Source of the DNA: JAPOXR01 sp964291445
GTDB taxonomy: Bacteria > Pseudomonadota > Alphaproteobacteria > Rhodobacterales > Rhodobacteraceae
Reading direction: 5' to 3'
Length of the DNA stretch: 64,000 bases
Assembly: GCA_964291445.2 (NCBI GenBank)
Contig: OZ219862.1
Span: 124,001-188,000 of the forward strand
This document shows, one piece after another, positions 42,781-52,572 of this stretch (position 1 is its first letter; each line of letters opens with the position of its first letter). The notes beneath the pieces were generated by a model that ran no database searches, was not told the origin of the DNA, and was given only the letters and a program-made list of their open reading frames with translations. The translations under genes and the position numbers were made by a program.

Positions 42781-43277
42781 ACAGCACCGAACCGCTCCCG
42801 CACGAGAAGGGATTCATCGTCAGCTGGGACCAGCTGCACCGTGATGCACGAGCCCTGGCCTGGCGCCTGGAGGGCGGTCAACCCGAACCGGGATACTGGA
42901 AGCAGATCGTTGCCATCACCCGTGGCGGGCTTGCGCCGGCGATGATCGTGGCGCGGGAGTTGGAGATCCGCGTGGTCGACGCCATTTCGGTGGAGTCCTA
43001 TGATCATCAGCACCAGTCCGACCCGAAAGTGGTCAAACCTCCTGCCCTCGGGGATGTACCGGGAACGCTGGTGATCGACGATCTCGTCGACACCGGAAAG
43101 ACCCTGACATTGGTAAAGAGCTTATTTCCGAACGCCCATTATGCGACGATTTATGCCAAGCCCATGGGGCGGCCATCGGTCGACACCTATATTACCGAGG
43201 TCAGCCAGGATACGTGGATCTACTTCCCCTGGGATACGGCGTTGCAATATGTGGGGCCGTACCGGAAGACCGACTGA
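42777..43277 (+). CDS. gpt: Xanthine phosphoribosyltransferase
   Basis: Purine salvage enzyme that joins xanthine or guanine to PRPP, 166 residues. The PRPP-binding motif is VIDDLVDTGKTL at about residues 100-111. The N-terminal FIVSWDQLHRDARALAWRL and the base-recognition C-terminus WIYFPWDTALQYVGPYRKTD match the Gpt family. Start ATG 42777 overlaps the fabI stop by four bases, so the pair is translationally coupled although metabolically unrelated. purB follows 78 bases on. Confidence 0.94.
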   Translation: MNSTEPLPHEKGFIVSWDQLHRDARALAWRLEGGQPEPGYWKQIVAITRGGLAPAMIVARELEIRVVDAISVESYDHQHQSDPKVVKPPALGDVPGTLVIDDLVDTGKTLTLVKSLFPNAHYATIYAKPMGRPSVDTYITEVSQDTWIYFPWDTALQYVGPYRKTD

Positions 43278-43355
43278 CCTGCCTCGTCCGGACGGGATCA
43301 TGCGTCCGGAACCCTGGGAGACGGCGCCGGGATCCGCCATGCCGGGAGTTGCCAG

Positions 43356-44663
43356 ATGATCGATCGCTACGCCAGGCCGGAGCTCGCCGCTATCTGGTCC
43401 GACGAGAACCGGTTCAGGACATTGCTCGAGATCGAGGCCTGCGCCGCCGAGGCCATGGCAGAACAAGGCACCATTCCGGACTCGGCCGCCCGGGCCATCG
43501 GCCGGCTTCGCGATGTTCCGCTCGATGTCGGGCGAATCCGGGAGATCGAGAAGGTCACCCGGCACGAGACGCTGGCATTTCTCGAATATCTCGCCGAATT
43601 GGCGGACGATGACCAGATCAGGCACCTGCACCGCGGCATGACCTCTTCGGATGCGCTGGATACCTGCCTCAATTTGCAACTGACCAGCGCCGCCGGGGTA
43701 ATCCTGGCCAGCATGGACCGGCTGTTACTGGCCCTTCGGCGCCGGGCCTTCGAGTGCCGGGACATGCTGTGCATCGGCCGCAGCCACGGCGTGCATGCCG
43801 AACCGACCACGCTGGGGATGAAGCTTGCCCAGCATCATGCCGAGTTCAGCCGTGGCAGGCGGCGCATCGAGCGTGCCCGGGACGAGGTGGCAACCGCGGC
43901 GATTTCCGGACCGGTGGGCACGTTTGCCACAATAGAGCCGGGCGTCGAGGCCGCGGTCTGCCGCCGGCTCGGCCTGCGCCCGGAGCCGGCGTCAACGCAG
44001 ATCGTGCCACGGGACCGCCACGCCCAGTTCTTCTGCTCGCTGGCGGTGGTGGCATCTTCTGCCGAGCGGCTTGCCGTCGAGATCCGCAACCTGCAAAGGA
44101 CCGAGATTCTCGAGGTCGAGGAGAGTTTTGCCACCGGCCAGAAAGGGTCATCGGCCATGCCGCACAAGCGCAACCCGATCCTTTCCGAGAATGTGACCGG
44201 CCTGGCGCGCATCGTCCGGGCAGCGGCCATCCCTGCCCTCGAGAACGTGGTGTTGTGGCACGAGCGCGACATGTCGCATTCGTCGGTCGAGCGAATCATT
44301 GGTCCGGACGCCACCACCGCGCTCGATTTCCTGGTCTGGCGGCTGGCACAGATCGTCGGCAACATGAATGTCTACCCGGACAACATGGCCAGGAACCTGG
44401 CATTGCTGAAGGGAGTGCACAATTCCCACCGGGTGCTGGAAGCGCTGGTAGCAAGCGGTCTCGACCGGTCGGAGGCCTATACAATCGTGCAGGACCGGGC
44501 GATGCAGGCGATCGACCGGCACCAGGATTATCGCCAGGCCCTGGCCGGGGACCCCGCCGTGACCGGCAGGCTGTCAGCGGCCGAACTGGAGGCGCTGTTC
44601 GACGACAGCTTCTACGCCAGGCATGTCGACACCATCTTCGAGCGAGTGTTCGGCGAGAGTTGA
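43356..44663 (+). CDS. purB: Adenylosuccinate lyase
   Basis: Fumarase-superfamily enzyme acting twice in purine synthesis (SAICAR cleavage and adenylosuccinate cleavage), 435 residues. It starts MIDRYARPELAAIWSDENRF, shows LHRGMTSSDALDTCLNLQLT, RSHGVHAEPTTLGMKLA, the signature GSSAMPHKRNPILSENVTGL and WHERDMSHSSVERIIGPDAT. All catalytic loops are intact. A pathway partner, purC, lies 720 bases downstream on the same strand but is separated by the minus-strand DUF1476 gene. Confidence 0.96.
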   Translation: MIDRYARPELAAIWSDENRFRTLLEIEACAAEAMAEQGTIPDSAARAIGRLRDVPLDVGRIREIEKVTRHETLAFLEYLAELADDDQIRHLHRGMTSSDALDTCLNLQLTSAAGVILASMDRLLLALRRRAFECRDMLCIGRSHGVHAEPTTLGMKLAQHHAEFSRGRRRIERARDEVATAAISGPVGTFATIEPGVEAAVCRRLGLRPEPASTQIVPRDRHAQFFCSLAVVASSAERLAVEIRNLQRTEILEVEESFATGQKGSSAMPHKRNPILSENVTGLARIVRAAAIPALENVVLWHERDMSHSSVERIIGPDATTALDFLVWRLAQIVGNMNVYPDNMARNLALLKGVHNSHRVLEALVASGLDRSEAYTIVQDRAMQAIDRHQDYRQALAGDPAVTGRLSAAELEALFDDSFYARHVDTIFERVFGES

Positions 44664-44681
44664 CCGACTGCTTGTTCGTCT

Positions 44682-44712
44682 GCCACCAGGCCGGCAGGCA
44701 CCCGCTGGTGGC
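44682..44712. terminator. Hairpin between convergent purB and DUF1476 genes
   Basis: GCCACCAG (44682-44689) and CTGGTGGC (44705-44712) form an 8-bp stem with a 15-base loop 18 bases after the purB stop. It could serve both convergent genes. No clear T run follows. Confidence 0.45.
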
Positions 44713-44803
44713 CGCCCATTCCACTTCCGCCAGCCCGGCGAAGGCTGATCGAATCCTGAAATTTCCTCTCCCGCCAGGCCGTCTGAGGTTGACCGGCTTC
44801 TGC

Positions 44804-45118
44804 CTATTCCTCTGCCATCAGGCCGGCGAATGCCTGGTCGAGGAAGGACTCGATCCTTGAGCGGATTTCCTCTTCGCTGACCTTCTGGCCGATATCGGCG
44901 TGAAGCTTCCGGAAGACATCTTCAACGCCCGCTTCCTCGAAATCTGCCTTGATCACCGAGCGGACATACTCGTTGACCGCGTCGCCCTCCAGGCCCATGA
45001 TGCCGGCCGCCCATTCGCCGAGCATGCGGTTTGCCCTGGCCGACGCCTTGAACCTGATCGATTCGTCGTGGGCGAACTTGTCCTCGAAGGCCTTCTTGCG
45101 TTCATCAAAAGATGTCAT
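44804..45118 (-). CDS. DUF1476 protein, F1-ATPase inhibitor zeta subunit
   Basis: 104-residue soluble helical protein: MTSFDERKKAFEDKFAHDES then ANRMLGEWAAGIMGLEGDAV, FEEAGVEDVFRKLHADI and a C-terminal IESFLDQAFAG. This matches DUF1476, whose Paracoccus member is the zeta inhibitor of the F1Fo-ATP synthase; its N-terminal helix blocks ATP hydrolysis. The family is essentially alphaproteobacterial. The start is ATG 45118; the frame is open to 45172, but those residues precede the family N-terminus. It sits between purB and purC, a neighbourhood common in alphaproteobacteria. Confidence 0.9.
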   Translation of the reverse strand: MTSFDERKKAFEDKFAHDESIRFKASARANRMLGEWAAGIMGLEGDAVNEYVRSVIKADFEEAGVEDVFRKLHADIGQKVSEEEIRSRIESFLDQAFAGLMAEE

Positions 45119-45383
45119 TCGTTTCACTCCGTAATCGAGCCCTGTCACATATGTGTATTGCCGCCCCACCATTCAAGGCATCCAGTTCTGTACGGACTCT
45201 GTCACGCCGGCCATCGGGACCGGAATCAGGACCGACCGCGTGCCGTCATCGTGGCGAATTGACGGGGCGGCAGGCAGGCGCCCGGCAACACGCTGGTTGG
45301 CACTCCCGAATTTCTTGCCCCTCGACGGTGCTTTCGATAATGGCTGATGGCAGGCAGGCAGTATCACCACGAGTCCGATCGGC

Positions 45384-46145
45384 ATGGCACACAGGAAAAT
45401 CGTAACCAAGGGCTCCACGAAGTCGCTCTATGAAAGTGATGCTGCCGGCACCTACGTGCTTCATTTCCGCGATGAAATGCGCTCCGGGGACATGAAGAAT
45501 GCACCCCGGATCGAGGGCAAGGGCATTCTGAACAACCGATTTTCCGAATTCGTCATGAATGGCATGAGAAGTGTCGGCATTCCGACTCATCTCGTGCGCC
45601 GGCTGAACATGCGGGAGCAACTGGTCCATGCGGCAGATCCATCGCTGGTCAGGGTCCGGGTCCGGAATTATGCCTCGGCATCTTTCGCCCGGCGATACGG
45701 CGTAGAAGAGGGAGGCCGACTGTCGAGGCCGGTGGTCGAATTCTATCTCAGATCCCGGGAGCTGAACAGCCCGATGGTAACCGAGGAGCATCTCAGCGCC
45801 CTGGGCTATGTATCGCCGATGGATTTGGACGAGATGGTCCCGCTGGCGCTTCGTACCAATGATTTTCTGACCGGGTTGATGACCGCCATCGGCGTCACGT
45901 TGATCGACATGTCGGTCGAGGTGGGACGCATCTGGGAAGATGACGGAAGCCGGCTGGTGATTGTCGACGAGATCAGTCCGGAGAGTTGCGGCCTGATCGA
46001 CACGGTAACGGAGCGGAGATTGAGCGGACCCGATACCGGTCTGGATGCGCCAGGGGTGTTCGAAGGATTCCGGGAGGTGGCTGCAAGGCTGAAGATCCTG
46101 CCGGAGAATGGTCTTCGGCTGGTCAAGACCGACCCCGGCCGATAA
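45384..46145 (+). CDS. purC: Phosphoribosylaminoimidazole-succinocarboxamide synthase (SAICAR synthetase)
   Basis: ATP-dependent ligase joining CAIR and aspartate in purine synthesis, 253 residues. N-terminal KIVTKGSTKSLYESDAAGTY; then LHFRDEMRSGDMKNAPRIEG with KGILNNRFSEFVMNGM; LVRVRVRNYASASFARRYGV; and DEISPESCGLIDT for metal/ATP binding. The usual GDEISPDS reads VDEISPESC here, which is conservative. purS, purQ and purL, which often follow in alphaproteobacteria, are absent; the next gene is on the opposite strand. Confidence 0.92.
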   Translation: MAHRKIVTKGSTKSLYESDAAGTYVLHFRDEMRSGDMKNAPRIEGKGILNNRFSEFVMNGMRSVGIPTHLVRRLNMREQLVHAADPSLVRVRVRNYASASFARRYGVEEGGRLSRPVVEFYLRSRELNSPMVTEEHLSALGYVSPMDLDEMVPLALRTNDFLTGLMTAIGVTLIDMSVEVGRIWEDDGSRLVIVDEISPESCGLIDTVTERRLSGPDTGLDAPGVFEGFREVAARLKILPENGLRLVKTDPGR

Positions 46146-46170
46146 GGCCAGCCAACCCCGCGACCGACCG

Positions 46171-46809
46171 TCAGCCGACGGTTTGGGGCGGCAATGTCGC
46201 CAGTGATGTCTCAAGATCGCCATAGCCGGTATGGCGGCGCTGATAGGTCAGGCCCAGCCGGTCGGCGCAATTTCTGGCCAACCGGTCCAGTTCCGGATCA
46301 TCCGTCTGGGCCATGAAGATCAGTCGGTCGTAATTGCCGAAATACGCATCCCGCAATTCCGGGTTCCGATCCAGGCCAAGCGGTTTCCACACAAAAGAGT
46401 CGAACTGCTTCACCAGGAAATCAGTGAGGTAGAAGGCAGTGATTTCCTCGTCGGAATGGGCGGCAAATGCCGCATTGCCTTCGAAGAACGAATAGCAATG
46501 GGGCCCGTCGAGCATCTGGACACCGAGCTGGTCGCACCGCTTGCGCAGCAAGCCGCCGGTGCCGCAATCGGCGTAACCGATGAAGATCTGCGAGTAACTG
46601 GATTTGTGCTCGTTGACAGCCCTTTCGACCCGGTCCGGTATCAATTCCGGCCGCAGGTGAAGATCTGCCGGCAGGCAGGTCAGGGCAATGTGGCTCCACC
46701 CGTTCATCCTGACCAGTTCGAGAATCTCGCGGGCCAGCGCACCGCAGGCGATGACCAGCACCTGACCTTCCGGGCCGGACTCGGTGCTTGCTGCAGGAAG
46801 AATGCCCAT
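46171..46809 (-). CDS. DUF1638 protein, probably linked to corrinoid methyl transfer
   Basis: 212-residue protein with VLVIACGALAREILELVRMN, HIALTCLPADLHLRPELIPD, IFIGYADCGTGGLLRKRCDQ and GPHCYSFFEGNAAFAAHSDE, the wording of DUF1638. Conserved Cys and His residues in ACGAL, YADCGTGG and GPHCY suggest metal or cofactor binding. DUF1638 genes are often found next to corrinoid proteins and methyltransferases, as here: the corrinoid protein gene lies 138 bases upstream on the same strand and the homocysteine methyltransferase before that. The biochemical role is not established. Confidence 0.85.
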   Translation of the reverse strand: MGILPAASTESGPEGQVLVIACGALAREILELVRMNGWSHIALTCLPADLHLRPELIPDRVERAVNEHKSSYSQIFIGYADCGTGGLLRKRCDQLGVQMLDGPHCYSFFEGNAAFAAHSDEEITAFYLTDFLVKQFDSFVWKPLGLDRNPELRDAYFGNYDRLIFMAQTDDPELDRLARNCADRLGLTYQRRHTGYGDLETSLATLPPQTVG

Positions 46810-46947
46810 CTTGATGTCGATCCTGCTTCCGTCACTGCCCGGGGGTAAAATGGGTGGCCTGAGCAGAACAAATTCCCCGATCAGTCATGCAGCCTTCGCC
46901 ATCCAGGCTGCAATTGCATCCGGCCTGCCCCTGGCCGGCCATGCCTG

Positions 46948-47655
<708 letters not shown>

Positions 47656-47795
47656 TGGCAACCCCGTATTGGCTGTCTGTCAGGCAGTGCCTGCCGGCCA
47701 TGCCGAAAATCGACATTGCAGGCAGTATGACTGTGCCGCGTTATCCTAATGCAGTTGATGAAACAAGCGGCAACTCGACCACGCGAATGCGCCGC

Positions 47796-48809
47796 TCAGC
47801 GGGGCTGTCGCCGGGATTTCCGGTTGCGACTGCGGGGCCGCTTCGATGGCCCGACACTCGAGAAACGACCAAGCCTGGCAACGATTTCGTCGGGGTCAGG
47901 TGGTGCGCCTGCCGGTGCGGCTTCAAGGCGCTCCCGCATTTTCCTCAAATGTTCCGGGCCGGTTCCGCAACAGCCGCCGATGATGCCGGCACCAGCGCGC
48001 AAGGCAAGTTCGGCATAGTCCGCCATCAGCTCCGGCGATCCGTCATAATGGACCTGCCCACCCTCGAACCGCGGAATTCCCGCGTTGCCCTTGGCAATGA
48101 TCGGCAATCCGATCGATGTCTGCCGAAACTCGAGCAACGTTCGTACCAAATCGGCAGCCCCTGCCCCGCAATTGGCGCCGTAGCCCAGCGGCTTCTGCGA
48201 CGAACCCGCGGCCCAACCGGACAAATCTGCCGTGCTGGCCCCCATCATCGTTCGACCATGGGTATCGAAGCTCATTGTCACGCAATATTGCAGCCCTGCT
48301 CGCGTGCAGGCTTCGGCAGCACAATCCAACTCCTCGATATCGGACATGGTTTCAATCCAGGCCATCGCCGCGCCTCCGGCCTTGAGACCCTCGGCCTGCT
48401 CCTGGAATATCTCGATGGCAGTCAAACGATCCAGGTCTCCGACCGGCGCCATCAAATCGCCGGTCGGGCCCATGGAGCCGACGACAATGGTGTCGCTTGA
48501 CAACTCGTCGGCGACCTCATTGGCCAGGATTGCCGATTGCCGGGCCAGTTCATGCGCCCTGTCGCCGGCATGGTGAAGCTGCAAGCGCGATCGGGTTGCC
48601 CCGAAGCTGTTGGTCAGGACCAGTTGGGCGCCGGCCAGCATGGCATCCCGGTACACGCGCCGAACCGGATCGGGGTTGTCGACATTGCACAATTCAGGCG
48701 CGTCACCGGCGGTCAGTCCCAGCGCAAACAGGTTGGTGCCGGTGGCGCCATCGGCCAGCAGCCATCCCTGACTGCCAACAAGATCATGGAATCTCTCGAT
48801 CGGATTCAT
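47796..48809 (-). CDS. Homocysteine S-methyltransferase family protein (Bmt-like)
   Basis: 337-residue zinc-dependent methyltransferase: LADGATGTNLFALGLTAGDA, DAMLAGAQLVLTNSFGATRS, then the three zinc cysteines in YGANCGAGA and GIIGGCCGTGPEHLRKMRER. A basic tail (SKRPRSRNRKSRRQPR) follows the domain. Members use homocysteine as methyl acceptor; some are betaine-homocysteine methyltransferases and others are the detached homocysteine domain of split B12-dependent methionine synthases. The adjacent corrinoid protein favours the second reading. No methyltetrahydrofolate-binding domain is in this cluster. Confidence 0.9.
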   Translation of the reverse strand: MNPIERFHDLVGSQGWLLADGATGTNLFALGLTAGDAPELCNVDNPDPVRRVYRDAMLAGAQLVLTNSFGATRSRLQLHHAGDRAHELARQSAILANEVADELSSDTIVVGSMGPTGDLMAPVGDLDRLTAIEIFQEQAEGLKAGGAAMAWIETMSDIEELDCAAEACTRAGLQYCVTMSFDTHGRTMMGASTADLSGWAAGSSQKPLGYGANCGAGAADLVRTLLEFRQTSIGLPIIAKGNAGIPRFEGGQVHYDGSPELMADYAELALRAGAGIIGGCCGTGPEHLRKMRERLEAAPAGAPPDPDEIVARLGRFSSVGPSKRPRSRNRKSRRQPR

Positions 48810-48889
48810 GTGCTGACGCTACTCCACTTGCCGAACCGGCCAGGTCGGCGGGATCTGTCCTGCCGAATCCGGGGCCGGGGAATCGGGCT

Positions 48890-49318
48890 TCAGCCTTTCA
48901 GCGACGCTTCCGCCAGTTTTCCGATTCTGTCAATCATCGATACCAGCCCGTTGGAGCGCTGCGATGACAAATGCGAGTCCAGGCCGAGGCGCCCGATTTC
49001 CCGGCGGGCATCGATGCCGACCACCTCCGCCACGGTCAGGCCGTTGTAGAGAGATTGCAGCACGGCAATCAACCCGCGGACGATCATGGCATCGCTGTCG
49101 CCACGGAAACTGAATCTCGGCGCGGGCCCGGTGCGGTCGATTGTCGGAACGATCCAGACCTGGCTGGCGCATCCCTCCACCCTGGACCATGATGTGCGCA
49201 ACTCGTCCTCGAACGGCTCCAGCGCCCGACCGAGATCGATGACATAGCGGTACCGGTCCTCCCAGCTGTCCAGGAAGTCGAAATCCTCCACGATCGCCTC
49301 AAAGGAACTGGCAGCCAC
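48890..49318 (-). CDS. sufE: SufE-family sulfur acceptor
   Basis: Accepts persulfide sulfur from the SufS cysteine desulfurase for Fe-S cluster assembly, 142 residues from the chosen start. It has FEAIVEDFDFLDSWEDRYRY, the active-site Cys in RVEGCASQVWIVP, and DSDAMIVRGLIAVLQSLYNG. I chose GTG 49318 because AGGAGG lies 8 bases upstream and the family begins about here; the frame is open to 49444, but that part is not conserved. The active loop reads GCASQVW where many members have GCQSQVW. It stands alone between the corrinoid cluster and a convergent-side lipoprotein gene. Confidence 0.92.
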   Translation of the reverse strand: MAASSFEAIVEDFDFLDSWEDRYRYVIDLGRALEPFEDELRTSWSRVEGCASQVWIVPTIDRTGPAPRFSFRGDSDAMIVRGLIAVLQSLYNGLTVAEVVGIDARREIGRLGLDSHLSSQRSNGLVSMIDRIGKLAEASLKG

Positions 49319-49597
49319 GTCGCAATCCTCCTGCCGGAATTCGACCCCGTCGGGGCCGGATTGTATTTCGGGCAGGAGAACAATTCCAATCCAATATGCA
49401 GGTGCGGACGTCCGCCACCGGGCCTGTCCGCCGTCGAAGCTCACCGCCGGTCAGGCATCGTGGTAGTTGCAAGTGCTCCGCCATGGCGGGAAGTGCATGG
49501 CGTACGAAGCTTGACATTTCGATATGGATGGGCGAAATCACGCAATAGAGTTACCGACCATGTATCCGGTACAGGAATGTTGAACAGGAATTTCAAG

Positions 49598-50080
49598 ATG
49601 AAGGTGATTGTCGCTTCACCGCTGGCGGTGTTGTTTCTGGTGTCTGCTTGCACCAGTTCGGGTGTCAGTGCTGACCGTTTGAACCCGGTCAACTGGTTCA
49701 AGACGAATACGGAAGCCGAGCAGATCGAAGAGATGGCGGCGCCGGCCGTTTCGGAGGATTCAAGAGAACTCCTTCCGGTCATTTCAAGCCTTGAGGCACA
49801 ACCCTTCGGTAGTGATGGTGGGGTGATCCTGATCGCCGCCGGCGTTCCGCCGACCTTCGGCTACTATGATGCCGCGCTGGTTCCCGTGAATGACGGTCAG
49901 CCGATTGAAGGCGAACTGGTTTACGAGTTCAGGGCCGCACCGCCGGTCGGGGATGTCGAGGTCGGAACCGAGGAAAGCCGTGAATTGACCGTGGCGCGCA
50001 CGCTGACCGTGAACGAGTTGCGTGGTGTCGAGACAATCCGCGTGATTGCCGGCGCCAACGAGCAGGCGATCAAGCTTTAA
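49598..50080 (+). CDS. Lipoprotein of unknown function
   Basis: 160 residues from ATG 49598 (an ATG at 49577 would add seven). The signal peptide MKVIVASPLAVLFLVSAC ends in a lipobox VSAC, so it should be lipid-anchored. After a short linker (LNPVNWFKTNTEAEQIEEMA) the domain reads LPVISSLEAQPFGSDGGVIL, IAAGVPPTFGYYDAALVPVN and LVYEFRAAPPVG. I do not recognise a named family; conserved-looking GVPPTFGYYDA suggests an alphaproteobacterial hypothetical lipoprotein. A TTGACA lies at 49511-49516. Its 3' end overlaps the convergent rnd gene by 11 bases. Confidence 0.8.
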   Translation: MKVIVASPLAVLFLVSACTSSGVSADRLNPVNWFKTNTEAEQIEEMAAPAVSEDSRELLPVISSLEAQPFGSDGGVILIAAGVPPTFGYYDAALVPVNDGQPIEGELVYEFRAAPPVGDVEVGTEESRELTVARTLTVNELRGVETIRVIAGANEQAIKL

Positions 50081-51254
50081 GGTCCACCACCCTCAGCCTG
50101 TCCCCGGAAACCGCAAGCGCGGTCTGACCGTTTGCGAGGCGGACGGCATCGTTGCCGTACAATTCCCGCCTCCATCCGGCCAGCAGCCTGGAATCGGTGT
50201 CGCCTGACGCGAGCCCCTGAAGTTCGGCGGTTGTGGCGATGAGCTGTTCGGCAACGTGGTGCTGCTCGGCGCATATTCGCAGCAGCACCCGCATCAATTC
50301 AAACAGGGCCCGGTTGGAGGGCGGCCGGGGGCCATGCCGCGCTTTCGGCAAATCCGCCTCGGCGCAGTCATTGCCCCGCCTGACCGCGTCAAGGATCATG
50401 TTTGCAAGACGGTCGCGCTTCGCCCGCTTCGGAAGCAACCGGCAATTCGAGAGGTCTTGCGGCGTCGCCGGCCGGGCCTGGGCCAGTTGAACGATCGCCT
50501 CATCGCGCAGGACATGATTTCGCGGCACGTTCTGATCCCGGGCCAGATTCTCGCGCAGGGCGGCCAGTTCACGCAGGATGGCAAGGTGACGGCCATTGGT
50601 GTCACGTGTCCTGATTTTTTCCCAGGCGTCTTCGGGCGCGCGTCGATAGGTCTGGATATCGGTCACCACCCTCATTTCGTCGTCAATCCAGTGAGATCGG
50701 CCGAGTTGTTCAAGTTTGCCCGACAGGTGCCGGTAGACCGGTCGCAAATGGATGACGTCGTCCAGGGCATAGGCAAGAAGTTTCCCGGAGAGCGGTCGTC
50801 TTTGCCAGTCCTGGAGTCGGGCCGATTTGTCGATCCGGTGTCGGGCGATCTTCTTGACCAGGGTGTCGTAGCCGACATTGTCGCCGAAGCCGCATGCCAT
50901 CGCCGCTACCTGGGTATCAAACAGCGGCACCGGCAGTGCACCGAAACAGTGATGGAAAATTGCCATGTCCTGGCGGGCGGAGTGAAAGACCTTGACCACG
51001 GAGTCGTTGGCAAAAAGTTCCTTGAGCGGGTCCAGAGTCATTCCGGATGACAGCGTGTCAACGGCAACCGCACAGCTCGGGTCATCCCCCGGAATGGCCA
51101 GTTGCACCAGGCAAAGCCGCGGGTGATAGAGTCCCTCCCCCACGAACTCGGTATCGCAGGCGACAAAGGGTTGCCGGGATGCTCTGACGCAAAATTCCTC
51201 CAACTCGGAGGTCCTTGTCAATGTCCGGGGCGGAGTCGTCGATCGGGTGTTCAT
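50070..51254 (-). CDS. rnd: Ribonuclease D
   Basis: 3'-5' exoribonuclease for tRNA and stable RNA maturation, 394 residues. DEDDy catalytic residues: CDTEFVGEGLYHPRLCLVQL (Asp, Glu), KVFHSARQDMAIFHHCFG (Asp), and LLAYALDDVIHLRPVYRHL (Tyr, Asp). Two HRDC-like helical segments follow (LAILRELAALRENLARDQNV; FELMRVLLRICAEQHHVAEQ). Domain content and length are normal. The 3' end overlaps the convergent lipoprotein gene. Confidence 0.93.
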   Translation of the reverse strand: MNTRSTTPPRTLTRTSELEEFCVRASRQPFVACDTEFVGEGLYHPRLCLVQLAIPGDDPSCAVAVDTLSSGMTLDPLKELFANDSVVKVFHSARQDMAIFHHCFGALPVPLFDTQVAAMACGFGDNVGYDTLVKKIARHRIDKSARLQDWQRRPLSGKLLAYALDDVIHLRPVYRHLSGKLEQLGRSHWIDDEMRVVTDIQTYRRAPEDAWEKIRTRDTNGRHLAILRELAALRENLARDQNVPRNHVLRDEAIVQLAQARPATPQDLSNCRLLPKRAKRDRLANMILDAVRRGNDCAEADLPKARHGPRPPSNRALFELMRVLLRICAEQHHVAEQLIATTAELQGLASGDTDSRLLAGWRRELYGNDAVRLANGQTALAVSGDRLRVVDLKA

Positions 51255-51471
51255 GTGTCCTCGACTACCTGCCTGTTGGTGCAGCCCCGGAAACCTGTTG
51301 CCCGTTCCGCACGCGGTGCGCCCCGCACGATTGATCGCAATTCAAAGAGAGTTCAACCCATAAAGCCAATTCAACCGGAATTGGGCGGCGCTTCCGTCGC
51401 TGCAACCGGACCAATTACGCTGTATTCGCCGTCCATGAGATTATATGGAACTTGCCGGGGGATTGATCGCC

Positions 51472-51912
51472 ATGCGTTGCCTGATTCAGAGAGTTTCCGC
51501 ATCCAGTGTAATCATTGACGGCGAGGTTGTAGCCAGGATTGGTCGCGGCCTCCTGGTATTCGTGTGCGCCATGCAGGGCGATGACGAGGAGGTGGCAGTA
51601 CGCATGGCGGAGAAGACCTGCAAGCTGAGGATATTCGCCGACCAGGATGGGCGCATGAACCTGTCGGTTGCCGATATCGACGGTTCGATGCTGGTCGTCA
51701 GCCAGTTTACCCTGGCCGCCGATACCAGGCGAGGCAACCGGCCGGGATTTTCTGCTGCCGCCGAGCCGGAAGACGGCAATCGCCTCTATCGGAAATTTGT
51801 CGAGACATGCGAGGGCGGGTGCCGGGAGGTCAAGACCGGGAAATTCGGTGCCAAGATGTCGGTGGCGCTCGAAAATGACGGCCCGGTCACCATCTGGCTC
51901 GATTCGGATTGA
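51472..51912 (+). CDS. dtd: D-aminoacyl-tRNA deacylase
   Basis: Hydrolyses D-amino acids mischarged on tRNA, 146 residues. N-terminal MRCLIQRVSASSVIIDGEVV; the active-site motif VSQFTLAADTRRGNRPGF and the Gly-cis-Pro motif in ENDGPVTIWLDSD are both present. The frame is open to 51445; ATG 51472 fits the family. It faces the minus-strand tRNA-Asn, 43 bases away. Confidence 0.94.
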   Translation: MRCLIQRVSASSVIIDGEVVARIGRGLLVFVCAMQGDDEEVAVRMAEKTCKLRIFADQDGRMNLSVADIDGSMLVVSQFTLAADTRRGNRPGFSAAAEPEDGNRLYRKFVETCEGGCREVKTGKFGAKMSVALENDGPVTIWLDSD

Positions 51913-51954
51913 TCCCGCCAATGCCCGGCCGCGCCAGTGTTCCGTATGATTGAT

Positions 51955-52029
51955 TGGCTCCGGCGGCAGGATTCGAACCTGCGACCAATTGATTAACAGT
52001 CAACTGCTCTACCGCTGAGCTACGCCGGA
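51955..52029 (-). tRNA. tRNA-Asn (anticodon GTT)
   Basis: 75-base cloverleaf on the minus strand: acceptor TCCGGCG/CGCCGGA, discriminator G, encoded CCA, anticodon stem GTTGA/TCAAT around CTGTTAA (anticodon GTT), T-loop GGTTCGAATCC. Features agree with alphaproteobacterial tRNA-Asn. Confidence 0.95.
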
Positions 52030-52572
52030 TCCGGTGTGCCAACTAACAGAGGATATTGGGAAGGTCTACAGGGATTGCAACCGTTCGAGAACCCGCGAAG
52101 ACGCGTCCACTGGTCAATTCACGGTCAAGCCGCGCTCCCCACCCACTGGCCCGGCCGGGTGCACTGTCTGATCTCGGCGGCAACGGCGCTCATTGCGGCT
52201 CAATTCACGAACAGTCGGTGACGAGCGACACCAGGCGACCAGTCCAAGATCAGGTTATAGGAAGTTTATGCGCTCAGACCATAAACTCCCTAAACTTTCT
52301 ATAACTTCGTACCACAATCGCCGAATTGGTGGATGGCAAGGCGCGCATCAAGGCGACACTGGGCAAAATTCTGCTCGGGGGCAAATGATCGGGCCGAGTG
52401 CCTGGCCCGACTGGCGGTGGACATGAAGCCACTGGAGATGCCAGGCTGCCTGATCCGATGAGGGTCTGGACTGGTCGCACCGGGCGGCGCGGCCGTATTG
52501 AAATCCGGGAGTGCAGAGGCAGGGCATCGCCTGACCTGGCTGACGGCGATGGCGTTCGCCATGGCGGGTGCC
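52030..52572. other. Gene-free stretch between tRNA-Asn and the MBL hydrolase
   Basis: About 540 bases. No supportable gene. It carries a nested AT-rich inverted repeat at 52254-52305 (separate entry). tRNA genes are common integration sites, and the region downstream of tRNA-Asn could hold element remains, but I find no integrase or clear duplication of the tRNA 3' end. Confidence 0.35.
52254..52305. repeat. Nested AT-rich inverted repeat
   Basis: The outer arms GTTATAG (52254-52260) and CTATAAC (52299-52305) enclose inner arms AGTTTATG (52263-52270) and CATAAACT (52280-52287). Both pairs are exact, with an asymmetric bulge. It stands out by its AT content from the GC-rich surroundings. It resembles an element end or a structured recombination site, but no recombinase is adjacent. 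Confidence 0.5.
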
